64,000 nt of DNA from Salinibacillus xinjiangensis (lineage in GTDB: Bacteria; Bacillota; Bacilli; Bacillales; Alkalibacillaceae), in contig NZ_WJNH01000001.1 of the NCBI RefSeq assembly GCF_009649735.1, forward strand, positions 186,001-250,000, given 5' to 3'. A model generated the notes under the pieces. It ran no database searches. It had not been told where the DNA came from and was given only the letters and a program-made list of their open reading frames with translations. How positions within the stretch are numbered: the stretch's first letter is position 1; each line of letters starts with the position of its first letter. A program made the translations under genes and the position numbers. Shown here one piece after another: positions 1-8,042 of the stretch.

Positions 1-847
1 CTTGGCCAGTATAATCAAAACCATGACTTACTGCTGACTCAAAAGCAGAATCAAAATTTGCATCCGGGAAAATAATTTGTGGTGATTTACCACCTAATTC
101 AAAATTTAATTTCTTTAAATTACCTGTTGCAGCACGCATGATTTTTCTAGCAGTAGCACTATCTCCAGTAAATGAAATTTTATCTACATCTGGATGTGAA
201 GTTAATCGCTGACCTGCAGATTCTCCATAGCCAGGTACAACATTTATAACACCTGGTGGAAAGCCAACTTTTTCTACTAATTTTGCAATCTCAAATGCAT
301 TTACTGGCGTTGTTTCCGCAGGTTTAAGTACAACTGTATTCCCTGCTGCTAAAGCCATAGATAGTTTCATAGTAATCAATTGCAGAGGAGCATTCCATGC
401 AGTAATAGCACCCACAACACCCAGTGGTTCACGAACAGTAAAGATATGTTTATCATCTTCAAATGGTATTGTTTCACCTTGAATTTTATCTGCCATTCCT
501 GCATAATAATGCCACCATTGGTGAAGACCAGTTGCATCTTGCTTCGTACGATGAACCGGTTTTCCTGTTTCTCTTGATTCTATCTCACCTAAAAATTCAG
601 CGTTTGATTTAAGTAAACTAGCCATTTCTCGCATTAATTCAGCCCGTTCATAGGTGCTCATCCTTCTCCATGGGCCTTTGTCAAAGGCTTGGCGGGCTGC
701 TTTTACCGCTCGATCAATATCTTCCCCATTTCCTTCTGGGACTCTGGCCCATACCTCTTCTGTAGCAGGGTCGACAACTTCGATCATTCTTCCTGAAGCA
801 CTTTCAACCCATTCTCCACCAATAAAAAGTTTATTAATTTCCTTCAT
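1..847 (-). CDS. Aldehyde dehydrogenase, partial (3' end lies outside the window)
   Basis: NAD(P)-dependent oxidation of an aldehyde to a carboxylic acid in the cytosol. About 282 residues from the N-terminus are present. Translation shows the family landmarks FIGGEW, the Rossmann-region Asn in ITAWNAPLQL, the lysine in VVLKPAETTP, the nucleotide-binding SFTGDSATA and the ELGGKSPQ motif with the general-base Glu. The window ends at YTGQ, just before the catalytic Cys, so that residue cannot be checked. The ATG at 845-847 follows an AAAGGGTGAG ribosome binding site. It is the last visible gene of the long minus-strand run, about 55 bases after an SDR gene, and may oxidise an aldehyde formed from the acid taken up by the adjacent TRAP systems. 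Substrate unknown. Confidence 0.9.
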   Translation of the reverse strand, partial: MKEINKLFIGGEWVESASGRMIEVVDPATEEVWARVPEGNGEDIDRAVKAARQAFDKGPWRRMSTYERAELMREMASLLKSNAEFLGEIESRETGKPVHRTKQDATGLHQWWHYYAGMADKIQGETIPFEDDKHIFTVREPLGVVGAITAWNAPLQLITMKLSMALAAGNTVVLKPAETTPVNAFEIAKLVEKVGFPPGVINVVPGYGESAGQRLTSHPDVDKISFTGDSATARKIMRAATGNLKKLNFELGGKSPQIIFPDANFDSAFESAVSHGFDYTGQ

Positions 848-901
848 TTTGAAAAACTCACCCTTTACTTTTAAGTTAAGTATTTTTCTACTTTATAACC
901 C

Positions 902-1666
902 TTAATGAGCTGTATACCCTCCATCAACTGGGAGATTAATTCCTGTTACAAATGACGCCTCGTCTGAAGCTAGAAACGTTGCCGAATTTGCAATATCCGT
1001 AGGTTGTGCTGGTCTATTAAGAGGAATGTTCTTCAGAAAAGCCTTTTTATTTTCTTCAAAATCATCATCTTCCGTTCTAGATAGAAATTGTTTCAACATT
1101 GGTGTATCTGTTAAACCAGGGCAAATGGCATTTACACGAATTTTATTTTCCCCTAATCTAACTGCTAACGATTTTACTAAACTAACAACAGCTCCTTTAC
1201 TTGCCGCATATACAGGGCTAAAAGGAGATGCTACATATCCTGAAATAGAAGCTGTAAAGATAATAGATCCGCCTTGCTCTTTCATATAAGGTACAGCATA
1301 TTTAGTCATGAAAACGCCACTTTTCAAATTTAAATCCATAGTGAAATCAAATTCTTCCTCTTCAACAGTTTCTAAACCTGATGGCCCTGGTGTACCTACA
1401 TGGTTCCAGAGAACGTCGATTCGCCCATATCTATTATGAATTTCTTCTACTGTATCCCTCATTTCTGCTAAATTAGACATATCCGTTTTAAAAAAGTTTG
1501 CCTCTCCACCATTGTCCTGAATCTCTTTTACAATTTCTTCACCGTTTTCTTGGTTAAGATCTAAAATATTGACAATGGATCCTTCCTTCGCAAACTTCAA
1601 TGCTCCAGCTTTTCCCATTCCAGATGCTCCTGCACTAATAATAGATACTTTGTTTTTTAACCTCAT
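902..1666 (-). CDS. SDR-family NAD(P)-dependent oxidoreductase
   Basis: Classical short-chain dehydrogenase of 254 residues, the usual length. The cofactor glycine motif is SAGASGMGKAG (about 11-21), followed by an acidic residue in NILDLN that favours NAD over NADP. The catalytic Ser lies in FTASIS near 140, and YAASK gives Tyr153/Lys157. The C-terminus ends in the common VDGGY form. The family's NAG motif reads NHVG here, a small deviation. It sits 36 bases after the DctP gene and 55 before the aldehyde dehydrogenase, so it is probably co-transcribed with the TRAP genes. It probably acts on a hydroxy- or keto-acid or acyl-CoA intermediate; the exact substrate cannot be read from sequence. 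Confidence 0.9.
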   Translation of the reverse strand: MRLKNKVSIISAGASGMGKAGALKFAKEGSIVNILDLNQENGEEIVKEIQDNGGEANFFKTDMSNLAEMRDTVEEIHNRYGRIDVLWNHVGTPGPSGLETVEEEEFDFTMDLNLKSGVFMTKYAVPYMKEQGGSIIFTASISGYVASPFSPVYAASKGAVVSLVKSLAVRLGENKIRVNAICPGLTDTPMLKQFLSRTEDDDFEENKKAFLKNIPLNRPAQPTDIANSATFLASDEASFVTGINLPVDGGYTAH

Positions 1667-1702
1667 TTTCTATCATCCTTTCAAAAATATTTATATCTAG
1701 CA

Positions 1703-2797
1703 TTATTGGAAGTTTTCTAATTCCTCAAGAAGCTCTGCTCCACCCTCTACTTCATTCTTGAATTTTTCTAATGATGGCTTGGTAACTTCTCTCCATTCTT
1801 CTATCTCTTGATCCGTTGGATAGTAGAATTCCACATTCATTTCGTTTTCTAATTTTTCAAATGCTGCTAATTCTCCTTCTGTTACCACTTCATTTACGTA
1901 TTTTTCTAAATCTTGACCAGTTTCCACAAGGACATCTTGAAGGTCTGATGGTAAGGACTCAAATTTTTCTAAAGATATCACAACAGGTGTAAGTGGATTA
2001 AACAAAGGTGCCACTGTAAAAGTTTTAATCGGTAGCTTAGCATCTGCCGCATATTGTGCAGATGTTAAAAGACCATCCACCAAATTTTGTTGTAAGCCTG
2101 TAACAACTTCAGTACCAGCTAAAGTAACACTATTAGCTCCCATTCCCTTAATAGTTTCAGGTGTAATAATTCCGCCTGGGGATCTGATGTTTAAATCTTC
2201 AGCACTAGCCGGATCTGTAATTAATTTATCTTTTTCATTTGTAAATACAGAACCGAAAGTACCCGTATAAGCATATGCTAAAATCTTAATGCCTTTTTCT
2301 TCCATCTTCTGTGCAATCTTTTGTCCGCCATTTTCACTGTCATTAAACTCATCTCTAAGATCAAGATAGTAACTAGGGTCTTCAGGATCATAATCAAAAA
2401 TAAAAGGTAATTCATATACATTCCATATTGGGTCAAAACTTGTCAGTTGTGGTGATGTAGAATGGCTCATATCTATTTGACCTTGTAAAATTGCTGGTAC
2501 TTCCTGATCAGCTGGCATTAATTGGGCATTTGGGAAAATATCAATGGTTAATCTACCATCACTTCGCTTTTTAACTTCCTCTGCAAACCATTCCATATGA
2601 GTATGGTGAAATGCTTCTGTTGGGTAACCATGAGCCAATTTCAAAACGTATTCTTCTTCTTCCTCTGAATTTGTTTGTTCTGAAGTTTCTGTAGTTTGAC
2701 CATTTTCAATTGAATTTTCTGTAGTTTTAGACTCACTGTTACATGCTCCCAAAAAAACGATTAATACAAATAAAATAAACCAATACTTTTTCACCAA
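1703..2797 (-). CDS. dctP: TRAP transporter solute-binding lipoprotein, DctP family (copy 1)
   Basis: Extracytoplasmic binding protein of a tripartite ATP-independent periplasmic transporter; it captures an organic acid outside the membrane and delivers it to the DctQ/DctM permease. A lipoprotein signal with lipobox LGAC puts the lipidated Cys near residue 19, followed by a Ser/Thr/Glu-rich linker. The mature domain starts at EYVLKLAHG. The family's carboxylate-clamping Arg is the R of NIRSPGG near 205. The protein is strikingly similar along its whole length to the second DctP at 4.8-6.0 kb, so the two are recent paralogs. TTG at 2797 and GTG at 2794 are both possible starts; the GTG is better spaced from AAGGGGG. 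An operator-like palindrome (2847-2862) lies upstream. Confidence 0.93.
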   Translation of the reverse strand: MVKKYWFILFVLIVFLGACNSESKTTENSIENGQTTETSEQTNSEEEEEYVLKLAHGYPTEAFHHTHMEWFAEEVKKRSDGRLTIDIFPNAQLMPADQEVPAILQGQIDMSHSTSPQLTSFDPIWNVYELPFIFDYDPEDPSYYLDLRDEFNDSENGGQKIAQKMEEKGIKILAYAYTGTFGSVFTNEKDKLITDPASAEDLNIRSPGGIITPETIKGMGANSVTLAGTEVVTGLQQNLVDGLLTSAQYAADAKLPIKTFTVAPLFNPLTPVVISLEKFESLPSDLQDVLVETGQDLEKYVNEVVTEGELAAFEKLENEMNVEFYYPTDQEIEEWREVTKPSLEKFKNEVEGGAELLEELENFQ

Positions 2798-2846
2798 AAT
2801 TCCCCCTTATTAATAAGCATTATGTGAATAATATAGAAACTTAGAT

Positions 2847-2862
2847 AAAGTGAACTCACTTT
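2847..2862 (-). promoter_or_regulatory. Operator-like palindrome AAAGTGA-N2-TCACTTT, site 1
   Basis: AAAGTGAACTCACTTT has two perfect 7-base inverted arms around AC. It lies between the dctM and first dctP genes. The same arms recur at 10402-10417 and 31044-31061, in both cases beside a sigma-A promoter. No equally good promoter is visible here. The likely role is repressor binding, perhaps by the TetR protein encoded at 11.7-12.3 kb; that pairing is inference. Confidence 0.6.
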
Positions 2863-2890
2863 TACTTTTATGTTTTACTGAGCAAAAATA

Positions 2891-4159
2891 TTATTCGAAT
2901 ATGAAAGTACTAAGCCATGGCACATACAAGATAACTAACGTAGCTATAATTAGTCCAATCAAATATGGATAAGAACCTTTAACTACAACTCCCATGTTCT
3001 CTTTAAAGTGGCCACTTAAAGCATATAAACTTGAACCAATAGGTGGTGTAATTTGACCTATCATTAAGCTAGCAACTGTAATAACAGCGAAATGTATAGG
3101 ATCATAATTTAATGAAAGAACTGTAGGATATAAAATTGGTATTGTAATATACATAATAGGAATGGCTTCTAAAAACATTCCAAAAAATAGAAAGGTTGCA
3201 ATAATCATTAACATAATGGTCCAATCAGGTACATTTAAATTCACAGCAAATTCCGTTATAAACTGAGGAACTTGTAAAAATGTAATAGCTGTTGAGAATA
3301 GTTGAGCCCCGCCTAATAAAATGAAGATAATAGAAGTAGTAACCATTGTGCTAATTAGGCTTTTCTTAAAATTAGCTAATGTAAATTCTTTTCTACTAAA
3401 TACTAAACTAATGATTAAAACATAAAAAACGGCAATTGCGGCGGCTTCGGTTGGAGTAAATACTCCACCATATATCCCCCCCAATATAACTACCGGCATG
3501 ATCAAAGCGGGTAATGCACTTATAAATGACGAAATCATATCTGATAAACTAGCCCGTTTAGGACGCTCTGTTTTATCTCGAAAGCTTATAATTATCGCTA
3601 CTATTACTAAAACAAAAGCTATAAAAATACCAGGTACTATTCCTGCTATAAAAAGTTGCCCTGGGTCTAACTGAGTAGATGCAGCAAATAAAATCATAAA
3701 TATACTCGGCGGAATCATTTGGCCTAAAGTTCCTGAAGCTGCGATGACCCCATAGCTATTTTCCTTTGAGTAGCCCAACTTTACCATTTGAGAAATAGCC
3801 ATTGATCCAACTGCAATTACTGTAGCCACTGAAGACCCTGATAACGCCCCAAATATAGCTGCTGTGACAACAGCTGCAGATGGTAACCCTCCTGGCAAAT
3901 GACCAACAAGGTTATTGATGAATTTAAACATCTTATCAGCGGGCCCCATATATGTCATTAAATTACCTGCAAGGAGGAAATAGGGTACAGCTAACAATAT
4001 CCATGAGTTTGTTGCGATAAAAAATTGTGAGGAAATACTCTCTGTTGGTAATCCCATTTGGATAAATGCCCAGAAACCCCCACTCATGCCTAACGCTAGC
4101 CAAATAGGTGCTCCAATTACTAGTAGAATTAAAAAGATGAAAAAACCTATTATTAACAC
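2891..4159 (-). CDS. dctM: TRAP transporter large permease subunit, DctM family
   Basis: The 12-helix ion-coupled transport subunit of a TRAP system, 422 residues and almost entirely hydrophobic. Typical DctM features are the N-terminal segment LLVIGAPIWLALGMSG, the loop with GALSGSSVATVIAVGS (about 107-122), the IPPSIFMILFA segment, and the C-terminal QITPPIGSS re-entrant motif. It is translated from a GTG at 4159 behind an AAAGGGGGT site. DctQ lies immediately upstream and a DctP downstream, so dctP-Q-M-P can form one system with two alternative binding proteins. Substrate is probably a carboxylate, inferred from the neighbouring CoA-dependent enzymes. Confidence 0.94.
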   Translation of the reverse strand: MLIIGFFIFLILLVIGAPIWLALGMSGGFWAFIQMGLPTESISSQFFIATNSWILLAVPYFLLAGNLMTYMGPADKMFKFINNLVGHLPGGLPSAAVVTAAIFGALSGSSVATVIAVGSMAISQMVKLGYSKENSYGVIAASGTLGQMIPPSIFMILFAASTQLDPGQLFIAGIVPGIFIAFVLVIVAIIISFRDKTERPKRASLSDMISSFISALPALIMPVVILGGIYGGVFTPTEAAAIAVFYVLIISLVFSRKEFTLANFKKSLISTMVTTSIIFILLGGAQLFSTAITFLQVPQFITEFAVNLNVPDWTIMLMIIATFLFFGMFLEAIPIMYITIPILYPTVLSLNYDPIHFAVITVASLMIGQITPPIGSSLYALSGHFKENMGVVVKGSYPYLIGLIIATLVILYVPWLSTFIFE

Positions 4160-4224
4160 GTTTATACCCCCTTTACGTTTTTAGCCAAAGCTTACAATCT
4201 ATTATTTTTGCAAAATATATTATT

Positions 4225-4773
4225 TTAATTTAATCCTGAATCAATGGAAGTAGTTTCTTCTAATTTTTGTGATTGCTTAAATGATAAAAAATCAATAACA
4301 ATTTGTAGCATTGAATATAAACATCCTAAAAACATCCCCATTGGTATGGCAAGTGCTGGTATAAACATTAACATTGTCCCTGCTACAGTCGTGATTTGCA
4401 TATCAAATAAAGATTTTGTCCAAATGATGCTGGACCAAAGTAGAAAAATAAAGGAGGCAAATAAAATTACACTGATTACAAGATTGTTAAGATACTTCAT
4501 CTTTCCTTTAAGTAGATTCTTTAAAAGATCCATTTTCAAATGGGCGTTCCGCTTAATTAATGGTCCTATATAAGCAAATACTCCATAAATAATTGTATAT
4601 CGACATATTTCTTCGACTATTTGAAGTGATATACCAAATACATAGCGTAAAAAAACACTAATAATGGCGCCAAAAACACTTATTAATAAGCAGAATAATG
4701 CTATCATTTCTAGGCCGTTATCTAAATGTCGGGAAGAAGCTTTAACTTTTTGTAGCTTGCTCAATATTTCCAC
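4225..4773 (-). CDS. dctQ: TRAP transporter small permease subunit, DctQ family
   Basis: Four-helix membrane protein (182 residues) that pairs with DctM. Four hydrophobic segments are visible (about 24-50, 58-76, 95-115 and 130-160), with EEICRYTIIYGVFAYIGP between helices 2 and 3, a region conserved in DctQ proteins, and a charged tail. The GTG at 4773 directly abuts AAGGGT; the TTG at 4764, three codons later, has better ribosome-binding spacing and may be the true start. A perfect 16-bp hairpin (4785-4828) lies between this gene and the upstream dctP and could set the binding protein to permease ratio. Confidence 0.9.
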   Translation of the reverse strand: MEILSKLQKVKASSRHLDNGLEMIALFCLLISVFGAIISVFLRYVFGISLQIVEEICRYTIIYGVFAYIGPLIKRNAHLKMDLLKNLLKGKMKYLNNLVISVILFASFIFLLWSSIIWTKSLFDMQITTVAGTMLMFIPALAIPMGMFLGCLYSMLQIVIDFLSFKQSQKLEETTSIDSGLN

Positions 4774-4784
4774 ACCCTTTTTTG

Positions 4785-4828
4785 GGTATTTACCATTGGT
4801 AATTAATTCGTAACCAATGGTAAATACC
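4785..4828. repeat. Perfect 16-bp inverted repeat between dctP and dctQ
   Basis: The arms GGTATTTACCATTGGT (4785-4800) and ACCAATGGTAAATACC (4813-4828) are fully complementary around a 12-base loop. No T-run follows on the minus strand, so it does not look like an ordinary intrinsic terminator. In transcripts it would form a very stable stem after the dctP stop codon and just before the dctQ ribosome binding site. An mRNA 3'-end stabiliser or partial attenuator that keeps binding-protein mRNA above permease mRNA is the simplest idea. Confidence 0.75.
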
Positions 4829-4838
4829 TAGTTAAATA

Positions 4839-5951
4839 CTATTTTATAGATTCAAGTGTTTCTAACAATTCACTTCCACCTTCTACTTCTTTCTTAAAGA
4901 GTTCTCTTGCCGGTTGAGTAGCCTCATTCCATGCCTGTATCTCTTCCTCTGATGGGTAGTATACCTCTACGCCTTCCTCTTCCATGCTAGAATAAACTTC
5001 TAAGGCTCGTTTATTCACTTTTTCTTTTGCATATTGCTCTAAAGCTGTACCTGATTTAACAAGTACATCCTGAAGTTCTTTAGGTAAGGATTCAAATTTT
5101 TCTAGAGACATTATTACTGGAGTTACGCTATTAAAAAGTGGAACAACTGAAAATGATTTTATCGGTAGCTTTGCATCATAAGCATACAAAGGGGTTGTTA
5201 GCAAACCATCGACAACATTTTGTTGTAAGGCAGTGACAACTTCTGACCCAGCAATCGTGGTACTACTTGCTCCAATTGCTTTTGCTGTTTCTGGACCAAT
5301 CATTCCACCTGGAGTTCTTAGCTTTAATCCTTCTGCACTTTCTGGACCCGTAACTAAATTATCAACACTCGTGGTAAATACGGATCCAAACATATCAGTA
5401 AAGCCTAATGATATAACTTTTAAACCCTCTTCTTCCATTAATTCTGCAATTTTTTGTCCGCCATTTTCAGTGTTGTTAAATTTAATTCTATTTTCTAGAA
5501 ATACACCTGGATCTTTAGGATCATAATCAAAAATAAATGGTAACTCATACACATTCCAAATCGGATCAAAACCAGCTAACACCGGAGAGCTTGAGTGACT
5601 CATATCAATTTGTCCTTGTAGAATAGCTGGAACTTCTTGATCAGGCGGCATTAATTGTCCACTTGGGAAAATATCAATTGTTAACCTTCCATCGCTTCGG
5701 TTATGTACATCCTCAGCGAACCATTCCATAAATGTATGATGAAATGCACCAGTCGGAAAGCCATGGGCTAATTTAAGTACATATTCCTCATTACTTGTTG
5801 AGGTTGAAGAATCTGTTTTACTATTTTCATTGACTTTCTCTTGTTCATCTTGTTGTTGAGAGCCATTAGATTTGGATGAGTCACCATTACTACATGCAAC
5901 CAGAAACATTAATAAAAACAAAAAACAACTAAAAAAATAGATTTTTTTCAA
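4839..5951 (-). CDS. dctP: TRAP transporter solute-binding lipoprotein, DctP family (copy 2)
   Basis: Second DctP-type binding protein in the same operon. I place the start at the TTG of 5949-5951, because GGGAGG sits 8 bases upstream and translation from there gives a clean lipoprotein signal (LLKKIYFFSCFLFLL, lipobox LVAC, Cys about 20). The longer frame to 6011 adds 20 residues before the signal and has no ribosome binding site. A Ser/Asn/Glu linker precedes EYVLKLAHG. The clamp Arg lies in LRTPGG. Long stretches such as RSDGRLTIDIFP, DQEVPAILQGQIDMSHS and DPIWNVYELPFIFDYDP match copy 1 exactly or nearly so, showing tandem duplication. Its direct upstream neighbour is a fused TRAP permease rather than DctQ/M. 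Confidence 0.93.
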   Translation of the reverse strand: MKKIYFFSCFLFLLMFLVACSNGDSSKSNGSQQQDEQEKVNENSKTDSSTSTSNEEYVLKLAHGFPTGAFHHTFMEWFAEDVHNRSDGRLTIDIFPSGQLMPPDQEVPAILQGQIDMSHSSSPVLAGFDPIWNVYELPFIFDYDPKDPGVFLENRIKFNNTENGGQKIAELMEEEGLKVISLGFTDMFGSVFTTSVDNLVTGPESAEGLKLRTPGGMIGPETAKAIGASSTTIAGSEVVTALQQNVVDGLLTTPLYAYDAKLPIKSFSVVPLFNSVTPVIMSLEKFESLPKELQDVLVKSGTALEQYAKEKVNKRALEVYSSMEEEGVEVYYPSEEEIQAWNEATQPARELFKKEVEGGSELLETLESIK

Positions 5952-5996
5952 TAGCCTTACCTCCCATAAAATTCCATTAAAACATTTAAATATTTT

Positions 5997-6010
5997 TAAA
6001 AGCGCTTGCA
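5997..6010. promoter_or_regulatory. Weak cre-like site upstream of dctP copy 2
   Basis: TAAAAGCGCTTGCA matches 12 of 14 positions of the CcpA consensus TGWAANCGNTNWCA. It lies between the fused permease and dctP copy 2. On its own it is marginal, but better cre sites lie upstream of both fused TRAP permeases (8019-8032 and 34965-34978), so catabolite repression of these transporters is plausible. Confidence 0.3.
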
Positions 6011-6023
6011 ATTGGACTGTTAA

Positions 6024-7988
6024 TTAATCTTTAGATGATTGGGCAAAATCACCTGTCGTATTGTTTGACATATTGTTCTGAAGGAACTGGAATATGAGAA
6101 CCATTAAAACTAATGCAAAACCTATAGTACTCATATACCAGACTGGGACGATTAACATTGTGGCAGCTATACCAAGAAGAATTCTTTCAAAGTAATTATT
6201 AGTACGAATTAAGTATCCAGAAGACATTGCACAAAAACTAACTACACCAATAATTGCTGAAGTAATATGCAATAAGATATCGGCATTTATACCGTCGATT
6301 AACATTAGATTGCTATTATAGGCAAATATGAATGGGACAATGAATGCTGCAAAGCATAGTCGCAATCCTGTTATTGCAGACTTTAGCCAGCTGGATCCCG
6401 CTATACCTGAAGCGATAAAAATTCCTGTGCAAATTGGAGGAGTAATTGCGGAAATCACAGCAAAATATAAAACAAAGAAATGAGCGGCTATAGGAACAAT
6501 TCCTAATTCAATTAAGGCAGGTGCAGCCATCGAAGCGCCTAAAACATATGCACCAGTTGTAGGAACACCCATACCAAGTATTAATGAAAATAACATTGCT
6601 GCGAATAATGAGAGGAGCAAACTATCTGCACCTATACTTACAATTAAGTTGCCAAGTTTCACTCCTAACCCTGTTTTACCTAGCAAAGAAACAATAATTT
6701 GTGCACAAACTATTAAGGGAACAATGGTTGCAAGTGATCTAGCACCTAATGTAAAAAGTTTAATAGACGCTGATAGACGTGTCATTAGACCATTCAGACG
6801 GAAATCTTTTATCAAAAAAAGTCCAATAGATGTAACAATAGCATAGAAACATGATAAGGCAATTGTGTACCCATCTCCTATTAAATACAATAGAATAACA
6901 ATTGGTAATACGAGTATTCCAATACTGTTTAAACTCAATAATTCTCGCCAACTTGGGATGTATAATTTCTTACCATCACCTACTTCTTTATTGGACAGAG
7001 TTTCTACAGATTGTAAATTTCTTTTTTTAGCATCAAAATGTATGGTCATAAAAATACCTAATGTAAATAAAAGCGCTGGAATTATAGCTGCTACTATAAT
7101 GGTTATATAAGAAACGCCTAAAAACTGTGCCATAATAAAGGCTGATGCTCCCATAATTGGTGGCATAATTTGCCCTAATGTTGAAGCAGATGCTTCTACA
7201 CCTGCTGCATAGTGACTTGGATAATGTAATCTTTTCATCATGGGAATAGTGAAATTTCCCGTTACGGCAACATTAGCCGCTGCGTTTCCTGATATTGTCC
7301 CAAACAACGCACTAGATACAACAGAGACTTTAGCAGGACCTCCAGTTGAACGACCAGTAAGTTTTAATGCAATCCCAATAAAATTGTCCGTAGCTCCTGT
7401 AGCTTCCAAAGCAGCTCCGAATATTAGGAATATTGCGACAACAGTTGCTGTAATTAGCACAATTTGTCCATAAATTCCTGTGTTTGTCATAAACAATCCT
7501 GAAACAATATATTCCCAATTTAATCCCCCATGCCCCCACTGTCCCGGAATTAAATGTCCAACTGTTGTGTACGTTATCATAATTAATGCAAGAATAGGTA
7601 CAGACCAACCAACTGTGCGCCTTGCTGCTTCTAGTATAGTAATGATTAGAAGAGTTCCTATCAATATATCTAATGAACTATAGCCAAAAGGATCAGCAAT
7701 GAACCGTTCATAATTTAAAACAACATATACACTTGCATAAATTGCTATTAGTATAAAAATATAATCAATAACCTTCATTAAAATATGCTTTTTAGAAATT
7801 GGGAACAATAAAAAAACCAATAGCAAACCAAACCCAACATGAATGCTAGTCTGAATTAAGGATGTTAAGGAAAAGATTCCGGCAGTTATCAAATGAAAGG
7901 ACGTATACATAACTGCTACTATAAAAATAATCAGTTTCCGTGTCTTTCCAGCCTCAACTCCCGCTAAATATTCATCGATTCTAGACAA
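6024..7988 (-). CDS. TRAP transporter fused permease subunit (DctQM fusion, TRAP-TAXI type)
   Basis: 654 residues with an N-terminal DctQ-like part (about 1-130) joined to a DctM-like part. DctM landmarks are FGTISGNAAANVAVTGNF (about 236-253), ASTLGQIMPPIMGASAFIM and the C-terminal AITPPICTGIFIASG. This fused type normally works with a TAXI binding protein, but none is encoded nearby; the next gene is a DctP lipoprotein. It may work with DctP copy 2, with the distant TAXI protein at 31.6 kb, or with a protein encoded elsewhere. Start is a TTG at 7988 behind GAGGGTGA. A cre-like site (8019-8032) lies about 30 bases upstream. Confidence 0.93.
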   Translation of the reverse strand: MSRIDEYLAGVEAGKTRKLIIFIVAVMYTSFHLITAGIFSLTSLIQTSIHVGFGLLLVFLLFPISKKHILMKVIDYIFILIAIYASVYVVLNYERFIADPFGYSSLDILIGTLLIITILEAARRTVGWSVPILALIMITYTTVGHLIPGQWGHGGLNWEYIVSGLFMTNTGIYGQIVLITATVVAIFLIFGAALEATGATDNFIGIALKLTGRSTGGPAKVSVVSSALFGTISGNAAANVAVTGNFTIPMMKRLHYPSHYAAGVEASASTLGQIMPPIMGASAFIMAQFLGVSYITIIVAAIIPALLFTLGIFMTIHFDAKKRNLQSVETLSNKEVGDGKKLYIPSWRELLSLNSIGILVLPIVILLYLIGDGYTIALSCFYAIVTSIGLFLIKDFRLNGLMTRLSASIKLFTLGARSLATIVPLIVCAQIIVSLLGKTGLGVKLGNLIVSIGADSLLLSLFAAMLFSLILGMGVPTTGAYVLGASMAAPALIELGIVPIAAHFFVLYFAVISAITPPICTGIFIASGIAGSSWLKSAITGLRLCFAAFIVPFIFAYNSNLMLIDGINADILLHITSAIIGVVSFCAMSSGYLIRTNNYFERILLGIAATMLIVPVWYMSTIGFALVLMVLIFQFLQNNMSNNTTGDFAQSSKD

Positions 7989-8018
7989 TTCATCACCCTC
8001 AATCCATTACTTTCTAAT

Positions 8019-8032
8019 TGGTATCGCTTTCA
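8019..8032. promoter_or_regulatory. Probable CcpA cre site upstream of the fused TRAP permease
   Basis: Read on the minus strand this is TGAAAGCGATACCA, 13 of 14 positions of TGWAANCGNTNWCA. It sits in the short gap between the CoA-transferase stop codon and the TTG start of the fused TRAP permease. Position and match suggest carbon catabolite repression. No clear promoter is visible in the same gap, so the site may act by blocking elongation. Confidence 0.5.
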
Positions 8033-8042
8033 TTTCTTCAGA

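Noticed and set aside
4839-6011. Longer form of DctP copy 2
   Set aside because: It puts 20 residues before the lipoprotein signal and has no ribosome binding site; the TTG at 5951 has both a clean signal and GGGAGG.
6760-6951. Short open frames opposite or inside the TRAP permease and other long genes
   Set aside because: They overlap well-supported genes in other frames, show no family similarity and have no ribosome binding sites.
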